DNA of 64,000 nt from Melanocharis versteri. Lineage: Eukaryota > Chordata > Aves > Passeriformes > Melanocharitidae. Location: positions 105,085 through 169,084 of the forward strand of contig VZTG01010068.1 of assembly GCA_013397845.1 (NCBI GenBank), in the 5' to 3' direction. The translations under genes were made by a program, and so were the position numbers. Numbering within the stretch: position 1 is the stretch's first letter; the number at the start of each line of letters is the position of its first letter. The notes below the pieces were generated by a model that had not been told where the DNA came from, searched no databases, and was given only the letters and a program-made list of their open reading frames with translations. Shown here one piece after another: positions 48,401 through 60,400 of the stretch.

Positions 48401-51400
48401 GGCCGCCCATCCCACGTGGGCCACGTCTCTGGACACAGGGATTTGTACCTGGGAATTGGCAAGAGAGGGAATCTCAGGGAGAGGAGTGCAATCCAAGGAG
48501 GGAGAGAGGCCAGGGGAAGGGGAGAGGTCAAGGGAAGGGAGAGAGCCCAAGCTTCCCACCCCTCTAGGTGGTCGAGCTGCCCCTGTGATGCTCAAAACAG
48601 CTCCTCAGCCTCAATATCAATGGGATGAAGCCCAGGGAGAGGGAGCAGCAGAGGAAAGAATTCCAAAGGAGCTTCACCTCTGCAGGAAAACCTCGTATTT
48701 TCTGCGGTAGGCGAAGCCGGCTCTGCGCACCCGGAGGTTCTCCATCAGCCCCAGGTATTTCACCTGGTGTCGGATCAGGACTTCATCAAATCGATCTTGG
48801 CAGGGCATGGAAATGGAAAAACACCATCAGTGCACAGCTGCCCCTTGGTCCAGACAAGGGGAATATTCAGCTCTTGTTGTATCTCACACAATTATCTTTA
48901 ACCTCCAATGAATCCTCCCAGCCCAAGTCCCACACAACTTTGTGTCTCCTGCCTTCCCCCCTCCATCCCTTTTTAATTATTTATATTTAGTTCCAAAACA
49001 AAGTTTTCCTTTGGGATGTTTTATGCACAGAGGAACCAAAAATGAGGGAGAATAAAGTCATTACAAAGAATTTACACAGGTCAATAATTCTTTACTTTAA
49101 CCACGACCTTCCTCCACCCAAGAGCAGTGCTCCCATTCCCACTCCTGCCTGCTGGCACTGCCACCCCTCCCTACAGAAGCTCAGGCACAGACCCAAAATG
49201 AAGCCAAAATCGTGCAGGGCTTCATCTGGCTCCTTTCTGTGCCTCCCTGACTGGGATGCAGTGCTCTGTCTCTGTCCCCAGGGCCGTACCAGCCTGTTTG
49301 GCATCGTTGGGTTTCATGCAGCGAATGTAGGAGGGTTCTTTGGACATCAGGATTTCCATGAGTTTGGAGAGGCTGTTTTTGAACTGAGTTGCTGCCTAAG
49401 AGAAAAGGAAGAAAACTACACGTGAAGGGATGACTTGAAGCTGGCTACAAACCAGAAAAATACGACGTGAGGGGTTTGCATTCAGATCATGTCAGAGGGT
49501 TCATGTTTTAGAAACAGGGAACAGCCACAGCTCCCTCCAGCTCTTGAATTCTCACCGTTTCAGGTCTCTTTTTGTCTGTCAGCTCCGTCCTATCAAAGCA
49601 CTGGTTTATGATGGGGTTCTCTGAGTTGCACATAGTCTGCAGAGAGAGATGTTTTCAGAGGTGAAGTAGAGAGAACTACCAAAGAAACCTGGGGACAAAA
49701 CTATTTGTAATAACAAAACGAACACTGGGATCTCAATTACTCTGTTCAGAGCGCAGCCCTGTGCACACACAGCCTCCAGGTGGAGTCTAGAAAAATCCTT
49801 TCCCTCAGGTGCCACCTCATTTTAAACCCAACTCCTCGTTCTGTCCTGGAAACCTCCTCTCTCCACACTCACCTCCTTCAGGTTCCGGAAGAGAAGGTCG
49901 TTGTTTTTATCTAGAAAACCTGGAACAGAAACAAACCACTCAGGCTGTTCCACGGGAACTGCAAGGCAGGGACTGAGATTTAAAATGAATCTGCTTGATC
50001 AGATGATGTGGGGATGTATTTTAGGCCCAGATTTTTGGTTTTTCTGTGTTACCTGCAACACTGTAGGTGACGTCCCCGGCGTAGTGTGACAGCCGGAACT
50101 CCTCCCGCCCCAGCGACTTGCGCGTCTTTTGGTCAGCGAGTTTGTGCCTGGGGAGGGAGCAAAAACCTTCAGGAGACACAAAATCCTGCAGGATTCACTT
50201 CAAAAAGCACCAGGACATTCAATCTCCTGGAGTGGGTCTGTGCAAAGGTGGGCAGGGAATGTAAATTGGTGATTTTCAGGTAAACAAAGTTATCAACCAG
50301 CACGTCATAAAAGTGTCATTAAAGGTATTTATGTTTAATTAAAAGGGGAATTTCATTGTTCCTTGCAGAACACGAGATGTAGAGGTCGCAAGCTGAACAT
50401 TCAGAATAAAAGCAGAACATTCAGAATAAACAGACATTTGGAGCTCCAAAACTGAAGTAAATAATCTGCAAGGTGAGAGGTGAGTCAGTAACAAGAGTTT
50501 TGTTGCCCTTATTACATTCTGAAGCTCAGTCAGGCACTCAGTGTTGACAGCCTATTTTATATTATCTTCAATATCAACCAAATCTCTTTGTAGAAGAAAA
50601 TGATCATCTTTTATGTGGGACCCAGCATGGTGAGGATGCTATTCACAGCCTGGGACCCCTCAGCTGAGGGAACACTCACGTGAGAAAATGAGGGTGGTTC
50701 TTCACAGTCTCCTCCAGCTTCTCCAAGAACGTCGTGTCTGTGGCATCCCCAGGTCTCAGACACTCCTCATCCTACAAACACACCAATTCCAGGGATTTCT
50801 GACTGGGCTCTGCCTCACTGAAACACTGCCCCAGATTGGCTCTTTGGCCTTTCCACAGGTAACCAAATTTTTGCTCAATAAATGAAGAATTGTTGAGCTG
50901 AAAAGGAAAACATTTCCCTCCTTCCAGACTGGCTGGGTTGGGAGCTGCTTTCCTCAGAGCCCACGGAGGTGATGCAGTGACTTTTAATGGTGTCACTATT
51001 CAGTGTATTACTGCTCTTCCCACCTACTCAAACAATTCCAACATAAACTGTTTTTTTCCCATGTTTCCCCCTTGTTTTCCACTATACTGCCCCAATTTTT
51101 TCATTCAAAAAGATGTTTTCAACTCACCAAAATAGAAATGATGCCTTTGAATTTCTCTTCCACCAAATCACAAATTATTTTGTTATTGAAATACTGCACT
51201 GGTTCCCACTGCAAAGACAAGACATCACACTTAGGTGAAAACAATTCCAGACTGGAAAAAAAACCCCACATAAATTTCAGAACATTTCAGAGAGCACCTG
51301 ACTTAAACAATCTTTCTGTCAAAGCTTTTTCACTCATCACATTTGTTTTCCTAGCACTGCCTTTATTAAAACCAATGTAAAAGCCTGGGATAGCATTACT

Positions 51401-54400
51401 CACTTCCAGCTGTCTCACACAGTTACCAGGGTTTCAAAAAGAAGGGAAAAAGGAAAAGTCTTGAATTCCTGTATTTGGAGATCCTGGCAGCAGCTGCTTT
51501 TCCTTCTGGAAGGAGAGGAAAGGGAGGATTTGGGCTCTTACCGCGATGCCCTCGGACTCGTACTCCTCTTGCTCTGACTTCAGGGTGAGCTCTATGAAGA
51601 GCTGCTGCAACTTTTCATTGCAATAATTAATACAAAACTGCTCAAAGCTGCAAAGGAAAATCAGAAAAATAATCACTCAGGCTGGAGCAGGAGTAGAAGG
51701 AGGTACAAACAGCGGGAGCAGCAGGAATAGAGTAAATCAAGAGAAATAGATTCTTGTGAAGTGTTTCTTTGCTGACTGTACAAATTCAGTAAGTTTATTA
51801 TTTAGGGAAATTCAAAGAGTTCCAGAAGGAGGGAGAAATGGACATGAAGGATGGAACATGGAGGAACACAAACACTTTGAATAAAAGCCCAGTAACACTG
51901 CAAATTTGCGAGTCCTGGTTGAGTGCTCCTGCCAGGCAGGTTCCAGACTCTGCCAGCCCCATCCTCTGATTTATCACCACCACAGGAAGGGGCCACAACA
52001 GCCACCCCTGGGCTGGAGAGCTGGACAAGGGCATGGCTCAAACTAAGGCGTGAATACACCCCAAAAACCAACAGTTTATTTAAAATACCAGGACCATTAA
52101 TAGCTGTAAAAATGCTAATTATTAGCTGGATGCTCCAGGTGTGAGAAGCCCTGTGATTATCAGTTTTTCACCTGATGTCCTGACATTTAAATGCCACCTC
52201 TTTTACTAAGAAATGGAATAATGCTTTGTTTCACAAGAGAGAGAAAACACTGTAACTGAATAATGTAATTCAGAATTTACTGAAACAAACCTGTTGTGCT
52301 GGAAAACCTCAAAGCCATAGATGTCCAGCAATCCTAGGACTGTTGTACTTCTCCAGCCCGGAAATTTCTCTTCCTGCAACAGAGCAGAAAACAAATGTAG
52401 GTATTCAGTCACAGCTATGCTCCATCCCTGGATCTCCATCATTTAATCACAGCATTTACTGCGCAATTCGGAAAACAAATTAATTTAGAGACGACTAAAA
52501 GCATGGAACTTGCAAAGCTGAAAGATTTGGAAATTGCTTTCACATTTGGCTGGGTATCAACAAAGAGAAGGGTCACTTGCCTTGTAAGCCAGGGATTTGT
52601 TGACCTTGTTGACCAGCCAGGAGAAGGTGCGGCCGTAGACGGCCTTGGCGAGGGCGTCCCGGGCGTAGGCTGCCTGCTCCAGGTTCAGGGGGCTGACCAG
52701 CTGCAGGCAGGAGCAGAAAAAAGCCACTCAGCAGCCCCCCAACCCAAGGGATCCCCTTTTCCTGCCTCATCATCACTAAACAGCCACCCAAAGCATCCTG
52801 CTCGTGGCTGAACAGTCACCAGTGCAGTGACAACCTCCTGGGAGAGGTGATGAGGGAACTGCTGGGAGAGCTGATTCCTCTAATCCCATCTGCCTCCCAA
52901 ATCCCCAGGGGCTGTTCTTACCTCCTCCCCTTTTGCTATGATCTTCTTGTGGATCAGTGCATCCCGAAGAACAGAGCCATCCACTGCCAGCAGCTGCAAG
53001 CAGGATATTCAATTAATTTTTGGAGCTGGACATCCCATTTTCCTAAAATCCCAGCATAGTCAAACAACCCTTTATTTCCCACTGTCACTGCAAGACCTCT
53101 GCAGCATCAATCCCTCCTTTCTGGCAGGGATAGGAGCTAACAAATGAATTGGCTGGAAGGAGGTGACCAAGCAAAGGCACAAAGGTGGTTCTTTCTTTAA
53201 AACTCTTCTCCAGAGTCTATTCCAACCTCACTGCCCAAAGCTGAAAAGCTCAAGGCAGTGGTGGGTCAGGTGGTACACAGAGAAGCTGTCAATTAAAGGG
53301 GTTTGACGATAATATTTGCATTTTATTTAGGTGAAATAAAAGTAAAATCTATGAGAACTTCTAAATCAGTCTAAAATTATATGATGATATCAAGCTCAAA
53401 GTAAGGAATTCTCTACAATTCACCTTCCCTGTAATATCTCCCTCACTGGCGATACTCACCCTGGCCAGGTATTTAATCTGATTTTCTGTAGTGACCTGAG
53501 CATTCCCCTGCTCATCAGCAGCAAACTGGACATTCCCCAGGTGCAGGACACTGGCCACAATGCTCAGCAAATCCTGGCAGGGAAGCAACAGGCAAAAATC
53601 AGGATGATGGAATGAACACACAGCGAGGTTTTTGTGTTAATTCACATTTTAGGAGAACATTTTGTATCTGTCTCAGGATTTCTGTAGGGAATACATTCAC
53701 TCTGAATTGATTCGCTGATTTCAATCAGAAATCCCAAATCAAAGCAGAAAAAAAATCTTTAAAAGTAGGAAAATCTGTGCTGCTCAACATCCTCACCTCC
53801 ACCTCACTGTCATTGAAGCCTATAACAGACAGGGCTCTCCTCATGATCTTCCACTCATTTTTGTCATTTATGGAACTGACCCTTGCACAGTGACCCTAAA
53901 AAGACACAGTTTGATATAAATAAGTAAACAGTCATCAAAGATACATTATCCATGCTCAATGCATTGTTTGTTTCTTTCTATAGCAGTCACCTCAGAGTTA
54001 TTTCTGAAGTGAGGGAAGGAAATTACGAAGTCAATTGAAAATATCCCAGTCCTGTAATACAATATTATAGAAATACAGAATTATAGTTAACGTTCACCTT
54101 TACTAAATAGTGATACTGCTGTGGGTTCTTCTCGAGGCCCAGCCTCCTCAGCAGGTCCTCCTCCCCTCCTTCCAGCAGCTGGTAGAAGATGTGGAAGTTC
54201 CTCTCGCCGTGGTTCTGGTGCACAACTCGGGATTTCTCCAGGAGGTAGTTCAAGATGTGGCCCCCGACAGGAGCCCCCTAAACCAAACCAGACACGTGCA
54301 AAGAGTTCATCAACACACAAGAAAATATTCCTGCTTCTTGGCTGGCTGTTCAAAGACAAGATCTGAAGCAAAAGCCCACAAAAACACAGAAAATGATCTG

Positions 54401-57400
54401 TCATTCTTTGTCACAAGCTCTATTTCAGCTCCAGCACAGTGGGGATTTGAGTGCTAAAATTCCTTCTAGGGATTCATCACAAAGGGAAAGCAACAAAACT
54501 GAATGTGGAGGGATTAAAGGCCTGGAGGATGGCAGTGCTGATCTCCTCAGCCCCTGCACTGTGTCCACCTTCCTGGTGTGGGGCAGTTGGGATCAGAGTG
54601 GACACAAACTCTGTGCAGCTACACAGGACAGGGATTATCTTCAGATCCCTCAGCTGGTTGATGTGGATTTACCTGGGGAGTATCCACTGGCACAGTGCAC
54701 TAGGAATAAAATACCCTAGGAATAAAGGGTTGATCTCAATGTCTCCTTGTACAGAGAAATAAGAAAGGAATAAAAGGACAGTGAGTGCTATAAAACCTTC
54801 TGGACCCAAACTTTGCTATCCCAGGCTCTGCTTGTGCTGTCACCAAGGAAATGCAAAGCACACACAGCAGTACAAGAACACAGAGAACTCCTACAACTGG
54901 GACCAGTTCTGAATTACAAACCAGATTCCAACTTACCCTGTAATCAAACTGCACGTCCATGTACTTCCCAAACCGACTGGAGTTGTCATTCCGAAGGGTT
55001 TTTGCATTTCCAAAGGCCTGAAACGAGAACAATCAGGAAAAAATAAGTGAGTACCATGTCAGATTATTTATAAACACTTGGGTGAAGCTGCCAGTTATTT
55101 ATTTACAGCCTGGGATTTTCCTTCCTGGAAACCCAGAAGGAAACAGATTGCTCCCTGAATTCTAACGCTGATCTTTACACCCAGTGCAGGCAGTGCAGAT
55201 GGAGCATCCTCAGAAAACACTTCCCTCCCCCTGCAAGCTGATTTTAATGCCAGTCCACTGCTGACAACGTATGCCACGTCTGACAGCCTTTCCCAAGCTC
55301 CCTCTGTCACCACAGCCGTTCGGCACAGCTCGCTGCCACAGGGGCTGCTGGGCTCTCCCTGCTGCGGGGAGCTCACCCTTCCTGGGATTCGGGACTCGGG
55401 GATACAGGGATACAGAGATACAGAGATACAGGGACACAGGGAAAGGTCAGGGCACAGGGATACAGAGATACAGGGACTCAGGGATACAGAGATACAGGGA
55501 TACAGGGCACAGGGATAGCTCAGGGCACAGGGACACAGGGCACAGGGATACAGGGATACAGGGCACAGGGACACAGGGATACAGGGCACAGGGATACAGG
55601 GCACAGGGANNNNNNNNNNNNNNNNNNNNNNNNNNNNNNNNNNNNNNNNNNNNNNNNNNNNNNNNNNNNNNNNNNNNNNNNNNNNNNNNNNNNNNNNNNN
55701 NNNNNNNNNNNNNNNNNNNNNNNNNNNNNNNNNNNNNNNNNNNNNNNNNNNNNNNNNNNNNNNNNNNNNNNNNNNNNNNNNNNNNNNNNNNNNNNNNNNN
55801 NNNNNNNNNNNNNNNNNNNNNNNNNNNNNNNNNNNNNNNNNNNNNNNNNNNNNNNNNNNNNNNNNNNNNNNNNNNNNNNNNNNNNNNNNNNNNNNNNNNN
55901 NNNNNNNNNNNNNNNNNNNNNNNNNNNNNNNNNNNNNNNNNNNNNNNNNNNNNNNNNNNNNNNNNNNNNNNNNNNNNNNNNNNNNNNNNNNNNNNNNNNN
56001 NNNNNNNNNNNNNNNNNNNNNNNNNNNNNNNNNNNNNNNNNNNNNNNNNNNNNNNNNNNNNNNNNNNNNNNNNNNNNNNNNNNNNNNNNNNNNNNNNNNN
56101 NNNNNNNNNNNNNNNNNNNNNNNNNNNNNNNNNNNNNNNNNNNNNNNNNNNNNNNNNNNNNNNNNNNNNNNNNNNNNNNNNNNNNNNNNNNNNNNNNNNN
56201 NNNNNNNNNNNNNNNNNNNNNNNNNNNNNNNNNNNNNNNNNNNNNNNNNNNNNNNNNNNNGGACACAGAGACCGCAGGGGACAGGGATACAGGGCACAGG
56301 GATAGCTCGGGGCACAGGGATACAGGGCACAGGGACAGCTCGGGGCACAGGGATATTGCAGGGCACTGCAGACAGCCAGGGCTGGACACTAGAGGACACC
56401 ACAGCACAACAAAACGAACCCACGAAACCCTTTCTGAGCTGCCCGCTGGGATGCGCCCCTTTGCAGAGTCCTGCAGTGACCCAGAGCTCTTCCCACCCTA
56501 AATCCCCTCTGTCCCTGCACCCCATCCATGCCACAGCTGCTCCTGGAGGGCTGGAAAGGGCCAGGATTGCCCCGGCTGGGAATGACAGCAGGATTCCCGG
56601 TGATGTGCCCGCACAGCATTCCCAGGACACGCTGTCACCACCCCGTGGGGTCCCGCTGTCCCCGGGGAGCGTTCCCAGGGCCAGGATTCGGTGGGAGGTA
56701 CCTCCAGGACGGGGTTGGACTGCAGCAGCCGGTCCTTGACGGTCTCGACCTGCTGGCTGGCGGGGCAGGTGACAGCGTAGTACTGCAGGATCTTCTTGGT
56801 GGCCTCGGTTTTGCCGGCGCCGCTCTCGCCGGAGATGAGGATGCACTGATCCTTCCTCTCGGTGCGCAGCGAGCGGTAGGAATTGTCTGCGATGGCGTAG
56901 CTGGGAGGGGACAGCCAGGATCAGGGTGTTTGCCCCTGAAATCCCGGCAGAGACACCCCCCAAAACAGCCCCAGGCCACGGGCTGGCTGAGATGACACAA
57001 CTCCCGCACGCTGGTGACAGCACAGGACGGCACTGAGAGCTCTGCTCACACCTCAGCCACCGAGCCAAGGCTCTGCAGGGTCACAACACAAATTGTCAAA
57101 TCCTTTTAAGCTGCTCTTTTGGCTTTTTTTTATGACTAGAAAAGGTAGAAGCCGACTAAATGGTGCAGATCAACTGGTTTTGCTAAATATAAACGATCTC
57201 TCAACACTGGTCCCATGGGTCAGAAAGGTTTTACACTCAGGAAACACCTTGTTCTGCACTGGTATTTTTTCTTGCTTATCTCCTAAGTGATGACACACTC
57301 AGAAGGTCACGACTGCATTTTGCTGCCTGGGTGGCTCCAGAGCTTCTCCTGGATGGTGGAAGAGCTGGATAAGCCAGCACAGACCAAGGAGCATCCTGCA

Positions 57401-60400
57401 GGTCCCCTCTGCCCCGAACACCAGGCACTTCCCCTGCCTGCACAGAGCCCAGCCCTGCCCTTCTGCTTCCTCCTTTGCTGCTTTTTCTTTCATTTCTGTG
57501 TTGTGAGCAGACAGGACCTCACAGCCAGAGTCACACACGCTCCTACAACACCAGAGAGCAGCACGGGATGAGTGACAACGGTGACAACTGCTCAGGGGGA
57601 CAGGAACAGGACAACACACATCAGACAGCCTCCCTAATGACATTTTCAGCTCTCACCCGTGGTGATCGAGCAGATATCCTGTCTTCACACACCTGACAAC
57701 CTTTTAGTAGCTTGGCTTTTTTTATTTTCATTTTTCCTTTTTTTTTTTTTTTTTAAACTCTCCTGCTGTGCTATTAATTAGAAATAATCACACCAAAATA
57801 ACAGCCGTGGCCTTCTCCAGTCTATTAATACTTGGTGCTAAGGCAACACCAATGAGCTCCCTTAGCAACACAACTCCACACTCACCCCACAAAACACATC
57901 CCGTCCCTCTCTTCCCATCCAGGTTCTGCCTCTGGAGTCTTTTGGAAACAGCTGAATAAATGCAAATTTAATTGGGATCTGCAGAAGTGCCTCTGGCCCC
58001 GTGCTTTATGGGGTGCTTTATGGCCCCAGGAGCTCCAGCCACGCACGGCACAGACAGAATCACTGCAGGAAAATATGTTCATGGTCCCGCTTGCTGGCCA
58101 TGAACAGCACAGGATGTGACAGATCTCTGGGAATATGCTGGGTTCCAAGCCCACAGGGATAACTTCCCTCCTCTGAGTGGGATGCACTTCCCAGAAAACT
58201 CCGTGCTCAGGCCTAGACTTGAACTATCTGACACCGGAACAGAGACCTTGTAGTGTTTTGGTTTTCTAGAGTCAGTTTAGAAGAGGAGAAAGAGGAAAAA
58301 AGACACCTGAGTTACTGGGAAAGGAGAAGCCCAGAGCACGACACTGCAGATGGAGCATTTTGATGCTCCTCAGAGGATTTTTAAATGCATATATAATCAA
58401 ATAATGCAATAAAATGACCAAATAATGTAATGGAACAGCAAAAACAGTTAACAAAAAACTCTGTTTTCCCAATGGGAGCAGCAGTACCTAGGATCACAGT
58501 TCTCCAGGGTTCACTCATGAGCTGAACATTTTACAGCTTCTGAAGGGACTTGTTAAAAGGAGAAAGAAAGGCTAAGAAATAATCAGCTACACTGTGATTT
58601 AAGTGGAATTAAAGCACATCTGCTCAGTGCTTCGTGCTATCCATGAGCACTGCCATCATCCTGTACCCACTGCACACTTAAAACCAGACCCACAATCCCA
58701 AGGATTTCCCAGAGAGTCCCAAAATTCACATCTGAGGGCACAGAAGCCCTTCCCTGACCACAGGCAAAGTGAACTGAGCAGGTCTGAATGCAGAGTTTTC
58801 AGGTTTAATTCTCCCTCTATGGGATCACACAGTAAAAAATCACATTTTTGTCCTAACAAATCCAACTCCAAGTGCCAAGTACTGGTGTTTCTCCCCCTCT
58901 CTGTGCTTGCAGCACATTCTGGTTTGTTTACTCTCCTGGGCTATGTGCCAGCAATAAGAAACAACCCAAATAGTTTGCTCAAAAATAATATCACTTACTC
59001 TTCCAAGATCTCTTAAAAAAAACCCAACAAAACACGACACAACATAAAAAACCCTCCAAGAGGTGCTCAGAATTTGGCCCTTAGTCCTGAAAAAAACCCC
59101 ATTTTGAAGCCATGTGGCCTCAGCCCTCAGTCATCTTTTTCTTCCAGTCTGACAAAAAAATTCAAACGCTTTCAAAAATAACTTTAAACCTCAAACTTTT
59201 TTTTTTTTTTTGAAATGGGAAGTTGGGAATGCTCACCAAGCCAGACCATGTAAATAAATACATTCCTTGTTCCAACAGGCTGATGGTATCTTAGCAACAA
59301 GGGAAATACCAGATAAATATTGGTCAGGCAGTAACAGCAGAGGTAGGAAAGAAACCCCCACACACCAGAAACTCTTTCCCCTACTCAGCCCCGGACACAG
59401 AGACCCCAAATAACCCTGGAACAATGAACTCCTGTCCTGCCAGGGCTGGGTAAGCAACTCTGTTCCTGCAGCCAGGAAGGAACCAACTCCCTTTCCAAAT
59501 ACTGCTCTTGCAAAGGCAACTCATCCTCTTTGGAGAGAGGAACAGGAATAGAAAGAGCCTCACACCACACCCTCCAGAGGATCCTTTCTATCCCAAGGAT
59601 TTCCAGGGCTGCAGCTGGGGCAGGGAGAAGTCCTGGCTGCCTGTTTTCACGTGTCCCAGCTGTGTGGGAGTGACAAAACCTGCGCTGGCACCCACTCACA
59701 GGTGAGGAGAAACTTCATAGAAGCTGACGCCGCGGTACCGCTCCATGTTCTGCTTCGTGTAGATCTCCAGGTCCTTGTAGGGGTTCACAGACACCAGCAC
59801 AGAGCCAATGTAGGTCTGAAAAGCAGAACAAAAAGCAGGGAGGTTACAGGGGGTCTGGAGGCAGAGCTCAGGCGTCTCTGGAGGCTGGACACCCGTCCTG
59901 CTGTGCTGGGGATGCTGCTCAGGGCTCCCAAACAGGCCAGGGGTGCTGGGGAAGGGGCTCTCAGCTCTGGGAGAGTGGCACTGCTGGAGCTGTGCCAGCC
60001 ACGTTATCCTCGCTGGGTAAAAAGCACCTCGAATGGTTTTAGGGCTCCCAACAAGCCACAGCACTGGGTTATTTCTGATATATATTTAGGATGGAGTTCA
60101 AGTCTGGAGTTGGTGGAAGTGAGTGAATTCAGGAGACGGAAGAATGAGGTGAGAGTTGGATTTCCAGTGCTGTAAAGGCCACCAGATCCCAAGAGGAGCA
60201 CTGCAGTGAGTCCCTACACCCATCAAACGGCAGCACCCCAGCCTGGTCCTGGCACGAGCAGCCACAGGCTGTGTGAGCTGCCACCACCATCTCCAACCCC
60301 CCTGCAGAGCAAAGCCAAGTTAGTCCCACACAGCAAACACAGCCCAGGGCACTGAGGGACACCCTGGGGACTGTCCCCATGCTACTCACATAGATCAGGT

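Larger units (their letters stand above)
55018..56701 (-). other. MYO1C: MYO1C intron between exons 3 and 4, with minisatellite and gap
   Basis: Donor GTACCT after exon 3, acceptor TTTCAG before exon 4. Contains the G-run minisatellite and an assembly gap. Both flanking exons are intact and in phase, so no coding sequence is lost to the gap. Confidence 0.85.

Noticed and set aside
55095..57068. 657-codon minus-strand open frame
   Set aside because: It runs through the minisatellite and gap. Only MYO1C exon 3 (56702-56900) is real, and it is read there in a different frame.
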